Positions 1 to 8,827 are shown, counted from the stretch's first letter. The stretch: DNA of 19,579 nucleotides from UMGS75 sp964507405 (GCA_964507405.1 CAZDPJ010000027.1:1-19579), one strand, 5' to 3'. A program made the numbers and translations. The notes: generated by a model from the letters alone, not told the origin.

Positions 1-1096
1 TCATATATACTGGTAAAATTGGAGTATTAGTTAAACAAGCCATTAAGACCGCACCAGATTTAAATGAGTCAATTGTACCATCTTTAGATAAATGACCTTC
101 TGGAAAAATAACAAGAGCTCCGTCATCTTTAAGAATATTGACACAAGTCTTAAAGGCAGTTACATCATTTATTTTACGATTTATCTTAACACAACCAACA
201 TGATTTATAAAAAATGCTCTTATTTTACCTTTTCCATAAACTACATCAGCTGTTAGTATTCTAAGTCTTCTTTTCCAAAATGCACAAATTAACTTAACAG
301 GATCTAAATACGTTTCATGATTAGAAACTATCAAGTAACGACCTTTAATTTTTATTTTTTTATTTTTTTTATGAACTTTAACTCTAAATACAAGATTTGT
401 TGAAAAAGCAAGTAATCTACCTAAATCAAAGAAAAACTTACCAAAGATATTAAATCTTGTTTTCTCAATATCTTTATTATCTTGTAATTTATTTTTTAAA
501 TCAATTACTTTTTTAGTAATAATCATATTTAACATTTCAATTTCTTCTTTAGTAGGATTAGGTGAATTGCAATAATCTTTTAAATAAATCTTTTTTCCAA
601 TAATAACTCTAACCCTTTTAAATAATCCATAATTACCATCAGTAATAACCGGTATAATTGGAGCACCACTTTTTAAAGCAATTAAAATATATGATGGACT
701 AAATGGAAACATCTTTGAAGTTTCAGATATTCTTCCTTCTGGAAAAATTTGAAGAAGTTTTCCTTTATTTAATACTTTAACAGCATCATCAATAAAACTT
801 AAATCTTTTGTATTCCTATCAACTTTAATTCCACCCATACAAGATAAAATAAAACGCATTATAGGGCCTTTATTATATATCACTTCAGCAATTAAACAAT
901 ATAATTTGCGAAAAGGATAAATAAATAAATTAACCATATAATCCATAATATTAGTATGGTTAGATAAAATAATTGCTCCACCTTTAATTTTACGATTTTT
1001 TTCTGATTTATCCTCATAATAGGTTTTTCTTGTAAATAGTAAAAGTTGAAGAGGCCATCCTGTTATTTTAGCTAATAATCGAAAGAATGTTTTCAT
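1..1096 (-). CDS. Tandem-domain PlsC-type acyltransferase (3' end outside window)
   Basis: Partial gene: 365 codons are open from ATG 1096 to the window edge with no stop. It contains two complete-looking PlsC/LPLAT acyltransferase modules. Module 1 has the HX4D catalytic motif at H47-D52 (NHTNIMD) and the FPEGR substrate motif at 118-122. Module 2 has HX4D at H260-D265 (NHETYLD) and FPEGH at 331-335. PlsC enzymes transfer an acyl chain from acyl-ACP or acyl-CoA to the sn-2 position of lysophosphatidic acid or another lysophospholipid at the membrane; the usual bacterial enzyme has one domain of about 200-250 aa. The ATG overlaps the TGA of the acyl-ligase gene by four bases (ATGA), so translation is probably coupled. 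Both modules keep their catalytic residues, so both may be active. The fold and general reaction are clear; the lipid acceptor is not known. Confidence 0.9.
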   Translation of the reverse strand, partial: MKTFFRLLAKITGWPLQLLLFTRKTYYEDKSEKNRKIKGGAIILSNHTNIMDYMVNLFIYPFRKLYCLIAEVIYNKGPIMRFILSCMGGIKVDRNTKDLSFIDDAVKVLNKGKLLQIFPEGRISETSKMFPFSPSYILIALKSGAPIIPVITDGNYGLFKRVRVIIGKKIYLKDYCNSPNPTKEEIEMLNMIITKKVIDLKNKLQDNKDIEKTRFNIFGKFFFDLGRLLAFSTNLVFRVKVHKKNKKIKIKGRYLIVSNHETYLDPVKLICAFWKRRLRILTADVVYGKGKIRAFFINHVGCVKINRKINDVTAFKTCVNILKDDGALVIFPEGHLSKDGTIDSFKSGAVLMACLTNTPILPVYM

Positions 1097-3012
1097 ACTA
1101 ACATTTCCTTTATTATTTTTTCAAAATCATTAATTGTATATGCCATATGATCATAATCCATCTTTAAATTAATGCTAAAACGTTCATTAATCATTGATAT
1201 TAAACTAAAATAATCTAAACTAGTACCCCCTAAGTCTAACATAAAATGAGAATTAGGATTAATTTCGGTTAAATCATCATTTAAACATTTTCTGAAAAGA
1301 TCTGTAAGAATTTCAATAATTTCTGTATCTACTTCATTTATATTTAAATTACTAACCCCGATTTCATCAATAGTTAATAACTTAATATCACCTTTTTCAA
1401 TATGATCAGATAAATATTTTCGACTAACCTTTATTGCCATATTTGACATTATTGCATCATATGTATAATAGATTTTAGATAACCTCGATGCACTTGGTAA
1501 AGAATTATTTATTGCGATAATCTCATTATTTAAATGATATAGACTACTCTTTAACATTTGTGAAGATATTTGAACAATCATTATTAAACTTGTTTTTTGT
1601 TTATTTCCAAGAACAGAATAATTTAAAGCCTTAGGTAAATCAAAGCATTTTTCAATTTCATCAGGGCTAATATTTTCACCATTTTCGCCAATAATTAGTT
1701 CTGACTTTCTGCCTTCAATATAATATCTACCATCTTTATCAATTGTAACTATATCATTTGTATTAAACCATTCATCAACTTTTTGTTTTTGGCCATTAAT
1801 AATTAAATTATGACAAATTGATTTACCTCTTATTAATAGTTCATTATTCTCATTTACTTTATATTCAATAGAACTAAAAGGCATACCTATACTATTCTTA
1901 TTACGGTCTTTAATTTTATGAGATAATTCAACTGATGTAATGCCAACTTCACTCATACCATAACCATTATGAATCGGATAACCAATTGCATTCATTAAAT
2001 ATAGAGTAGAATCTTTAATATAACTTCCACCACTAATGCAAAAACAAACAGAATCTCCAAACAATTGATTAGTAACAAGTTTAAATTTATTTTTAACTAT
2101 TTTTCTACCAATACCTGGAAAAATAGTTTGTAATGATGTAGCTGTTTTAAGTCCTTTATAAAACTTTCTTTTTGTCTTTTCGTCTTTTGATTCAACTTCT
2201 TTAATTATTTGTTTTTCTATTGTATGCCATAATAATGGTACCGCAAATATATGAGTTACTTTATGCTTTTGCGTAGTACTAATTATAGTATTAGGCGAAT
2301 AGTCTTTTAAAAGAACTAGTGTTCTTCCAAAAAAGCAAAACCAAAAATACATTGCTGATAAACCAAAGATATGATATAGTGGTAAAAAGGCAAGTAATTT
2401 TAAAGAACCTTTATAGTGAGTTTTAATTAATTTATTTTTCTTTAAAACATAACTTGTATTCATTATTTGTTCACAAAATTCTTCACCATTATAGATACAA
2501 ATTTTTTCATTTAGAGTTGTCGCACTAGTTGATAAAGCAATTTCATTTGCAAAACTAAAATCACACTCTTCTACTTCTAAATTAATTAATTTTTCATATT
2601 TTAAAGTAGGAATTTCATAATTAATATCATTGTCAAAAGAAAGAACAGCGTATGCATCAAGTGTCTTTAAAATAGAATTTGTAAAATGAATTGGAAGTCT
2701 TAAGTTAATTAAATATGGTTTATTTCCACTCATTAAAATAGCCCAAAACATAACTATCCATTCAACACTATTATCAGCAGATAAGCCAATGAATTGATTA
2801 GATATATTTTTACTTTTAATTGCTTTTGCAAGTTTTTCTACTTTCTTTTTAACTTCATTATAAGTTACTTTTTTAGTTTCAAGTCCTTCATCATATTCAA
2901 CCATGATATTATCTGATAGACTAAACATAATATCATAAATACTAGCAAAATTCTTTTCGCTAGCATTTAATTTTTTTAGATGACTTTTAACTATTTTATT
3001 TATACTTTCCAT
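1093..3012 (-). CDS. AMP-forming acyl ligase with fused C-terminal acyl carrier domain
   Basis: 639 aa member of the ANL (acyl-CoA/acyl-ACP synthetase) superfamily. Visible core motifs: LPLYHIFG at 210-217, NGYGMSE at 349-355, WFNTND at 415-420, EGR at 433-435, GENGENISPDEIE at 442-454, and a C-terminal Lys (K528 in AIKVSR) where the catalytic A10 lysine is expected. The phosphate-binding A3 loop is degenerate (STSATTLNEK, 161-170, against the usual TSGTTGxPK), although its Lys is kept. Residues about 560-639 form an acyl/peptidyl carrier domain with the phosphopantetheine site LGGTSLDY (Ser598). The likely reaction is adenylation of a fatty acid and loading onto its own carrier arm or a separate ACP. 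The position between plsX and the tandem PlsC gene suggests it supplies acyl-carrier donor for phospholipid acylation. It ends in TGA. The start is preceded by AGAGGAAA, with 14 nt from the plsX stop. Family is certain; substrate is inferred. Confidence 0.9.
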   Translation of the reverse strand: MESINKIVKSHLKKLNASEKNFASIYDIMFSLSDNIMVEYDEGLETKKVTYNEVKKKVEKLAKAIKSKNISNQFIGLSADNSVEWIVMFWAILMSGNKPYLINLRLPIHFTNSILKTLDAYAVLSFDNDINYEIPTLKYEKLINLEVEECDFSFANEIALSTSATTLNEKICIYNGEEFCEQIMNTSYVLKKNKLIKTHYKGSLKLLAFLPLYHIFGLSAMYFWFCFFGRTLVLLKDYSPNTIISTTQKHKVTHIFAVPLLWHTIEKQIIKEVESKDEKTKRKFYKGLKTATSLQTIFPGIGRKIVKNKFKLVTNQLFGDSVCFCISGGSYIKDSTLYLMNAIGYPIHNGYGMSEVGITSVELSHKIKDRNKNSIGMPFSSIEYKVNENNELLIRGKSICHNLIINGQKQKVDEWFNTNDIVTIDKDGRYYIEGRKSELIIGENGENISPDEIEKCFDLPKALNYSVLGNKQKTSLIMIVQISSQMLKSSLYHLNNEIIAINNSLPSASRLSKIYYTYDAIMSNMAIKVSRKYLSDHIEKGDIKLLTIDEIGVSNLNINEVDTEIIEILTDLFRKCLNDDLTEINPNSHFMLDLGGTSLDYFSLISMINERFSINLKMDYDHMAYTINDFEKIIKEMLV

Positions 3013-3026
3013 ACGAATTTCCTCTT

Positions 3027-3977
3027 TTATCGTCTTCTTTGAATTTCACCTTGATGTAAATCGATAAGTTGTTTTATGCCGGAAGCAATTGTTTGACTAT
3101 TTGCTTTTCCATGTACTTTAATTACAGGTTTATTTACACCAAGAAGAATCGCGCCTGCTTGATCATTATAAGCAAATAATCGATAAATTTCTTTATTTAT
3201 TTTCTCCTTATCAGTATTTGATAAGCAAACTTTATCAACAATTTTACTAGAAATTTGTAATGCTAAAGATTCAGTACTTTTAAGAAGTAAATTTCCACTA
3301 AAGCCATCACTAACTAAAACATCAATATCACTAGTAAATACTTCATCAGCCTCAATATTACCTACAAAATTTAAATTACTTTCTTCTAATAAAGTATATG
3401 CTTTTTTTGTTAATTGATTACCTTTACCTTTTTCCTTACCAATTGATAATAAACCAATTTTAGGATTTTGAACTCTACCATAGCTTTTCATAAATTCATT
3501 ACCTAAATTTGCGAAAGTAAGCATATCTGCCTCAACTGGATTAACATTCGCCCCACAATCAACAAGGCAAAAACTCTTGCCATCAAAATTATATAAAACA
3601 CATGCAAGCACAGCTGATTGTAAATGAGGTTGAAGTCCTAATATAAACATACTGCCTACCATTACGGCACCGGTTGAACCTGCTGTTACTAGGCCAATTA
3701 CATCATCTTGTTTAACTTGATTTAAAGCAATATATAAAGATGAAGTTTCTCTATTTTTAATAATATTAATTGGATTTTCATCATTGCGAATAAAATCATC
3801 AGTAGAAATAATTTCATATGATAATTTTAATTTTTGAAGAACAGAAGCTAGTTTTTCTTTAGGTCCAATAATTATATAATGATAATCAGAATTACCATTT
3901 AATAAAAGACCTTCACATATTTCTTCAGGTGACATGTCAGCCCCTAAAGTATCTAAAACTATTTTATTATTTTTCAT
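3027..3977 (-). CDS. plsX: Phosphate acyltransferase PlsX
   Basis: 316 aa, near the usual PlsX length of about 330. PlsX interconverts acyl-ACP plus phosphate and acyl-phosphate plus ACP at the membrane surface; acyl-phosphate then feeds PlsY. Family landmarks: N-terminal DTLGAD (positions 9-14, the counterpart of DAMGGD), AGSTGA (usual AGNTGA), VDCGANVNP, LLSIGKEKGKG, FVGNIEADE and SDGFSGNLLLK. Several otherwise conserved positions are substituted, so it may be a divergent paralogue. I chose ATG 3977 because the protein then starts like other PlsX proteins and has AAGAG upstream; a TTG at 3995 would add six residues. The gene starts inside the last codons of the upstream transporter (11-nt overlap). 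In organisms using FakA/FakB, PlsX can also run backwards, turning kinase-made acyl-phosphate into acyl-ACP, which would feed the neighbouring PlsC protein. No plsY is visible here. Confidence 0.93.
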   Translation of the reverse strand: MKNNKIVLDTLGADMSPEEICEGLLLNGNSDYHYIIIGPKEKLASVLQKLKLSYEIISTDDFIRNDENPINIIKNRETSSLYIALNQVKQDDVIGLVTAGSTGAVMVGSMFILGLQPHLQSAVLACVLYNFDGKSFCLVDCGANVNPVEADMLTFANLGNEFMKSYGRVQNPKIGLLSIGKEKGKGNQLTKKAYTLLEESNLNFVGNIEADEVFTSDIDVLVSDGFSGNLLLKSTESLALQISSKIVDKVCLSNTDKEKINKEIYRLFAYNDQAGAILLGVNKPVIKVHGKANSQTIASGIKQLIDLHQGEIQRRR

Positions 3978-5295
3978 TTTGATTCTCTTTTCCAAGTGTT
4001 TTAACTCTCTTTGGAAGAATAAAGATTAATCCAAAAGCAAGTAAACAACCTAAAGCAGAAATTAAAGTCATAACATTTATGTGTCCGGTTTGTTTTAATA
4101 AAACAAGTACTAACCCGGTTGCAAGTCCTGTAAATACACCTGAGAATAATCCTTGTACCGCAAAGTACATTGCTGAATGTGATACACCAGTTTTTTCTTC
4201 TTCTTTAGATGCAAGATATGAAGGAACGGAATACGCAACAGAAAATAAAGAACCAATACTAAATGAACAAACAAGACCTCCAACAATCGCAAGTACTAAT
4301 TTTATTGTATGATCTTTTACAAATTGAAACCCAAACATTAAAATCATCGCAAATGCAAATATTAATAAAGTATAACCAAATGAAAATGCAAATCCTTTTT
4401 TCTTGGTCAATTTATTATAAATTATTAAAGTAAGGGGAACCGGTACGAATGCAGCAGCCATTACTACTGGCATTAATAAATTATTGTAAGAGAAAAATTC
4501 ATTAATTCCACCTAAAAATAATTGGACACCAAATGTCATAAAAGAATAAACTAACATCCAAATTATATAATCTTTATTTTTAAAAGCACAAGCAAGTGAC
4601 TTAAATAAATTAACATTTTTTACTTTTTCAGCTTGTTCATTGCGATTATCGTCACCTTTAATCATAAATAAAGGAATCAACATTGTTAAAACAAGTGGCA
4701 AGAAAATTAAAGATACTATTCTAATATTTATACCACTACTAACAAAAATAGGTATTAATGCATATCCTAAAATAAAATAAACGATATCACATACTGACTT
4801 TACATTAGATAAGAATAATCTATCTTGTTCATTATCAACAATTTCAGAAAAAGTTGCATAATATGTAACCATTGTTAAAGTATAGAAAGAATAAAATACA
4901 CATAAAAATACACCATAAAGGATAGTATTTATTAAAGTAGGAGCATCTTCTAAAGGTATTAACATACATAGATATGCAATAATCATTGGAATCATACCAA
5001 TTAAGATAGCAGGTCTTCTTTTACCCCATTTAGTTTTTAGATTATCGGTAAATGAAGCCATTGGAATATCAATAATACCATCTATTATTTTTGCGGCAAC
5101 AACAAGAATGCTCCATACTGCAGCAATAACTAAATTATTATTTGAAAATGTCCATAATCCAATATCTTCACTATCAAATCCACCTGTTAATAAAGCACTA
5201 CAAATATATGAACCAATGATTAAATTTAACATATTAACGCCCATTCCTGAGCATCCATATATTATAAGTTTCCATTTGGAATTAATTTTTTTCAT
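3967..5295 (-). CDS. GPH/MFS_2-family cation symporter, possible lysolipid transporter
   Basis: 442 aa integral membrane protein with about 12 hydrophobic segments. It matches the glycoside-pentoside-hexuronide:cation symporter (MelB-like, MFS_2) family. The first-repeat motif contains two acidic residues four apart in IIDGIIDIP (D72 and D76, equivalent to the MelB cation site), then D84 and KTKWGKRRP (88-95), the family's loop 2-3 signature. Classic members move sugars with Na+ or H+. The same superfamily branch includes the animal lysophosphatidylcholine symporter MFSD2A, and here the gene is embedded among lipid genes, so import of a lysophospholipid or related acyl compound is a reasonable inference. 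The sequence alone does not exclude a sugar or glycoside. The start ATG overlaps the end of the patatin gene by 14 nt, with AAGGAG about 10 nt upstream. The stop lies inside plsX. Confidence 0.85.
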   Translation of the reverse strand: MKKINSKWKLIIYGCSGMGVNMLNLIIGSYICSALLTGGFDSEDIGLWTFSNNNLVIAAVWSILVVAAKIIDGIIDIPMASFTDNLKTKWGKRRPAILIGMIPMIIAYLCMLIPLEDAPTLINTILYGVFLCVFYSFYTLTMVTYYATFSEIVDNEQDRLFLSNVKSVCDIVYFILGYALIPIFVSSGINIRIVSLIFLPLVLTMLIPLFMIKGDDNRNEQAEKVKNVNLFKSLACAFKNKDYIIWMLVYSFMTFGVQLFLGGINEFFSYNNLLMPVVMAAAFVPVPLTLIIYNKLTKKKGFAFSFGYTLLIFAFAMILMFGFQFVKDHTIKLVLAIVGGLVCSFSIGSLFSVAYSVPSYLASKEEEKTGVSHSAMYFAVQGLFSGVFTGLATGLVLVLLKQTGHINVMTLISALGCLLAFGLIFILPKRVKTLGKENQNEK

Positions 5296-6217
5296 TAAGC
5301 CTTTCTCCTTTATTCTCTTTAATAAAAGCTATTGCATCTTTTCTTCCAAGTTCTATTAAATCTTTAATATTATTGGCATTAAACATTGCACAATTTCCTG
5401 TATCTTTTGAAGGAATAATTAATGTAATATTAGCATCATCACTACACCTTAATTTAGGTTCTCCACTTGATGCTCTAATGCAAAAGAAATTATGATATCC
5501 CTTTTCTTCCATCATTTTGATAGGAATATTATCATATATTCCACCATCTGTAAATCTCTTTTTATCAATTTCAATTGGAGTAAAGATAAAGTTATTAGCA
5601 CTTGCTGCAATATATTCCGCAAGCCTTCCTTTTTTTACATCTTCGACCATTAACTCATATGGAATAAAAGAGAAAAATTCAAGTAAAGTCTTTCCCTGAC
5701 TTTTATTAAACATCATTCTTGCCATTGTAGTAATTGGAAATAATATCGCCATACCACTTTCAAATAGCAAACTTTTATAATTAGGAATTTCAATGGTAAC
5801 AAATCCAAAGTCAATTCCACTTTCTCTTATTTTATCTTCATCAACATTTTTCTTAACTAATTCACGATATAAATCAGATATTTCTTTTCTTTTTTCTTGT
5901 GGATTAGACCATTCAGATAAGATAAATTTAAGAGTTTTTATATCAAATAACGATTCTTTATTATAAATTTTATCTGTTAATTCATCAAGACGTGGTTCAT
6001 TAAACATTTCTTTTGCAGAAAGAGTTTCCCAAAAAGATTTCATTCTTTCTACACCACCTGATAAATATAATGCGGCATTTAACGAACCAAAGGAAGTACC
6101 AGATACTGCATCAAACTTATATCCGGCTTTAACTAGTTCATCTAAAACCCCATATTGGTAGGCACATTTAACGCCACCACCCTCAAATACTAAACAACAC
6201 TTATCATTTGTTTTCAT
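5282..6217 (-). CDS. Patatin-like phospholipase
   Basis: 311 aa patatin/RssA-type acyl hydrolase with a Ser-Asp dyad. The oxyanion loop is EGGGVKCAYQYG (12-23), the nucleophile elbow is GTSFG (Ser42), and the second catalytic residue is in the DGG motif (D224 in FTDGGIYDN). The conserved ASAA-like segment appears as AASAN (204-208). No signal peptide is visible, so it should act on the inner membrane leaflet or on cytoplasmic lipid. Patatin enzymes release free fatty acid from phospholipids or other acyl esters. Directly downstream of the fatty acid kinase gene, it could supply free fatty acids for FakB or lysolipids for the PlsC protein, making the operon a deacylation-reacylation cycle. Only one base separates its ATG from the fakA stop (TAGTATG) and no strong ribosome site is seen, so translation is probably coupled to fakA. 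Confidence 0.9.
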   Translation of the reverse strand: MKTNDKCCLVFEGGGVKCAYQYGVLDELVKAGYKFDAVSGTSFGSLNAALYLSGGVERMKSFWETLSAKEMFNEPRLDELTDKIYNKESLFDIKTLKFILSEWSNPQEKRKEISDLYRELVKKNVDEDKIRESGIDFGFVTIEIPNYKSLLFESGMAILFPITTMARMMFNKSQGKTLLEFFSFIPYELMVEDVKKGRLAEYIAASANNFIFTPIEIDKKRFTDGGIYDNIPIKMMEEKGYHNFFCIRASSGEPKLRCSDDANITLIIPSKDTGNCAMFNANNIKDLIELGRKDAIAFIKENKGERLNEKN

Positions 6218-6218
6218 A

Positions 6219-7880
6219 CTATTCTAATGAGATCATTAAATCATGAACTTTATTGTCTGTTTCAATAATATCAATGTCTATTAAACCAACATTTTGTCTA
6301 ATTTGGTTAATAATAGCATCTAAATCATCTTTTAAAACATCTTTTCCGACAAATATAGTCATAATATCTTTTTTTTCTTTTTTAATCAATTCCGTAGATA
6401 CTTTTACTGTTAAATTAACAATACTATTATCTACACCTAATAAATGTTTTCCATTTACAGCAATATAATCATTTTGATGAATTGTTTCATTTTCATAATT
6501 AGAATCTTTAATAGCATGAGTTATTAAATAACTTGTAATATTCTTAATTGCATCATTTACAGTAGATACATTTTCTTCAATACTTGCTACATCATAATCA
6601 ATTAAAGTAAGTGCAGAATAACACTCTAAATAAGAAGTTGATTCAATACAAACAATATTACATTTATTAAATACTTTGGCGGATTGTTTAACGGTTAAGA
6701 TAACATTACTATTGTTAGGGAAAACAATAATATTATCTGCATCAATTTTGCTATAGGCCTTAACGAAATCATTAACTGATGGGTTACAAGTATCACCGCC
6801 ATACACAATACAAGTTGCACCCATATCTTTAAATTGCTTAGCCATTTTTTCATCAGAAGCAACAACCACTGTTGCTAATTTATGATGAGTGTTATCTTCG
6901 ACTTCAACTTTTTCTTTTTGCTTTGGTGTTTGTACAATATTATCATGTTGAACATCCATATTCTCTATTTTGAGAGCTAAAAATTCACCAAAAGTATGAC
7001 AATAATCTAAAACTTTTTCAGGCATTTTAGTATGAATATGAACCTTAACTTTATCATCATTAAGTGATGTTACAATTGAATTTCCAAACACACCTAAGAC
7101 CTCTGTAAAATTATCTAAATTAAATTCATCAAGTCTAACTTTTTTTGCTAAAAGTTGAATTAGTAGTTCTGTACAATAGCCATAATTAAAAGTACTATGA
7201 TCATTAAACACCGAATAATCAACATAAGTTGAACTACTTGATGAATGAATATCGTCTATTTTTTCTCCCTTAATTGATTTAATTAAACCTTCAAAAATAT
7301 AAATTAATCCAGCACCACCACTATCAACAACCCCTGCTGACTTTAAAACAGGAAGTAAATTTGGAGTATTTTCTAATGAACGTTTAGCTTGTTCAATGAA
7401 TAGTTCTAATACCTGTTCAATACTTGCTGTTTTTTCTCCTTGAATACATTTAGATACATATTCAGTAGATTCTCTAACAACAGTAAGCATTGTTCCTTCA
7501 ACTGGTATTTGAACAGCTTTATATGCATAATCAACACCTTTTTTTAATGCATTAATTAATTGAATAGAGTTAATTTCTTGATAGTCACAAACATAATGAC
7601 AAATTCCCTTTATGAATTGTGATAAAATAACACCCGAATTACCTCTCGCACCTAAAACTATACTTTTTGAGAATGTTTTAGTAACACAAGCTAAATCAAT
7701 TTCTTCATTATCTTTGATTGCCGAATATCCATTTTGTAATGTCATTAACATATTTGTACCAGTATCACCATCGGGAACTGGAAATACATTTAAATCATTT
7801 ACTTCTTGGCAATGAAGAGATAAATTATTTAAGCCATTATGTATTATCTCTTTAAACTGTTTTCCATTTATTTTATTCAT
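6219..7880 (-). CDS. fakA: Fatty acid kinase catalytic subunit FakA (DhaL-like)
   Basis: 553 aa, the normal length for FakA. FakA uses ATP to phosphorylate a fatty acid presented by FakB, giving acyl-phosphate. The N-terminal DhaL-like kinase domain (about 1-205) has the Mg-nucleotide motif NVFPVPDGDTGTNM (31-44, acidic residues D37 and D39), GARGNSGVILSQ (78-89), VEGTMLTVVRES and SAGVVDSGGAGL. The middle domain has the HIHTKMPEKVL motif (canonical HxHTxxPG). The C-terminal part is the usual DegV-like domain, followed by the family-typical IENMxxQ segment and Asp/Asn-rich strands. It lies 14 nt after the second fakB-like gene, with AAAGGAC as ribosome site, and one base before the patatin gene. 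The adjacency of two DegV/FakB genes strongly supports the fatty acid kinase assignment over a glycerone kinase. Confidence 0.92.
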   Translation of the reverse strand: MNKINGKQFKEIIHNGLNNLSLHCQEVNDLNVFPVPDGDTGTNMLMTLQNGYSAIKDNEEIDLACVTKTFSKSIVLGARGNSGVILSQFIKGICHYVCDYQEINSIQLINALKKGVDYAYKAVQIPVEGTMLTVVRESTEYVSKCIQGEKTASIEQVLELFIEQAKRSLENTPNLLPVLKSAGVVDSGGAGLIYIFEGLIKSIKGEKIDDIHSSSSSTYVDYSVFNDHSTFNYGYCTELLIQLLAKKVRLDEFNLDNFTEVLGVFGNSIVTSLNDDKVKVHIHTKMPEKVLDYCHTFGEFLALKIENMDVQHDNIVQTPKQKEKVEVEDNTHHKLATVVVASDEKMAKQFKDMGATCIVYGGDTCNPSVNDFVKAYSKIDADNIIVFPNNSNVILTVKQSAKVFNKCNIVCIESTSYLECYSALTLIDYDVASIEENVSTVNDAIKNITSYLITHAIKDSNYENETIHQNDYIAVNGKHLLGVDNSIVNLTVKVSTELIKKEKKDIMTIFVGKDVLKDDLDAIINQIRQNVGLIDIDIIETDNKVHDLMISLE

Positions 7881-7894
7881 AATTAAGTCCTTTG

Positions 7895-8827
7895 TTATTT
7901 ATTTAATATTGAATTCATTATTTCACTTTCTTTAACAAGACCAGCTGAAACTTTTTCCCCAATAAAATTAACTGATAACATACCCGGACCAATATTAGTT
8001 CCACAACTACAACATATTTCAGAAACAAAGATTTTTTTACAATTTAGATCTTTTTCTAATCTTTCCTTAACAATTTGTGCTTCTTTTTCTTTTTCTGAAT
8101 GTGCAATAAAGATATATTGATTTTCTGGATTTACAATTACTCTTTTTACATATGCAACTGTTGTATCTAATGCTTTATTAATTCCCTTCACTTTTGTTAA
8201 AACTGTAGTATAACCTTCGGGGCTATAATCTCCCATTGGTTTTATTCCAGCAAAAGAACCAAAGATTGCTTTTCCCATCGACAATCTTCCACGTTTTGCT
8301 GCGAAAAATAAATTATCAATTGGTCCCATTTGATGAACTTTATATTTATTTTCTTCAAGCCATTCAACAACTTCATCAATTGTTTTTCCATCATTTTGTA
8401 ATTGATATGCATATGCGACAAGAAGGCCAAAACCCATTGAAACACGATATGAATCAACACAGTATATTTTATTATCTGGATATTTATCTTGTAATTTAGT
8501 AGCAGCCATTTTAGCAAAACTAAATGCACCACTAATTGTACTAGATAATGAAATACTAAGTACATCATAACCTTGCTTTAAATAACTTTCAAATTTACAA
8601 GCGAATTCATCAGTGTTAGCAGGTGAAGTTGTAATACCATTATCTTTACGAGATAATAATTCATAGAATTGTTTAGAGTTAATAAAGTCCCATTCCAAAT
8701 TAGTTGGCATTTCTTTTCCATTTGGCATATGAATATGACCAGCAACATAATCTGTTACCTTGAAATATTCACGCACTTCTTTTGATAAATCACAGCCTGA
8801 ATCGGCTAGGATAATATATTTTTTCAT
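7895..8827 (-). CDS. fakB: DegV/FakB fatty acid-binding protein (second copy)
   Basis: 310 aa DegV-family protein, the fatty-acid carrier that offers the carboxyl group to FakA. Seen in order: ADSGCDL (8-14), TTSPAN (66-71, carboxylate-binding loop), SISLSSTISGA (91-101), KRGRLS (178-183) and GTNIGPG (276-282). In canonical FakB proteins the residue just before xGPG is His; here it is Asn278. The N-terminal region after YFKVTDYVAGHIHMPNG is also somewhat longer than usual. It directly abuts the upstream fakB-like gene (TAAATG, no gap), with its AAGGAG ribosome site inside that gene's last codons. Two different FakB proteins with one FakA is the normal arrangement and usually reflects different acyl-chain preference (saturated or unsaturated); which is which cannot be told from sequence. 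Confidence 0.88.
   Translation of the reverse strand: MKKYIILADSGCDLSKEVREYFKVTDYVAGHIHMPNGKEMPTNLEWDFINSKQFYELLSRKDNGITTSPANTDEFACKFESYLKQGYDVLSISLSSTISGAFSFAKMAATKLQDKYPDNKIYCVDSYRVSMGFGLLVAYAYQLQNDGKTIDEVVEWLEENKYKVHQMGPIDNLFFAAKRGRLSMGKAIFGSFAGIKPMGDYSPEGYTTVLTKVKGINKALDTTVAYVKRVIVNPENQYIFIAHSEKEKEAQIVKERLEKDLNCKKIFVSEICCSCGTNIGPGMLSVNFIGEKVSAGLVKESEIMNSILNK

Noticed and set aside
1093..1095. Mycoplasma-type genetic code (TGA read as Trp)
   Set aside because: TGA ends the acyl-ligase gene at the expected length right after its carrier domain, and Trp is coded by TGG throughout.
3978..3995. TTG start adding six residues to PlsX
   Set aside because: ATG 3977 matches the family N-terminus and has an upstream AAGAG; the TTG would deepen the overlap with the transporter gene.
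4079..4312. Plus-strand reading frames opposite the transporter, patatin, fakA and fakB genes
   Set aside because: They lie antisense to strongly supported genes, have no recognisable domain, and lack ribosome sites.
8242..8568. 108-codon minus-strand frame inside the second fakB gene
   Set aside because: Out-of-frame shadow of a well-supported DegV gene with no independent signal.
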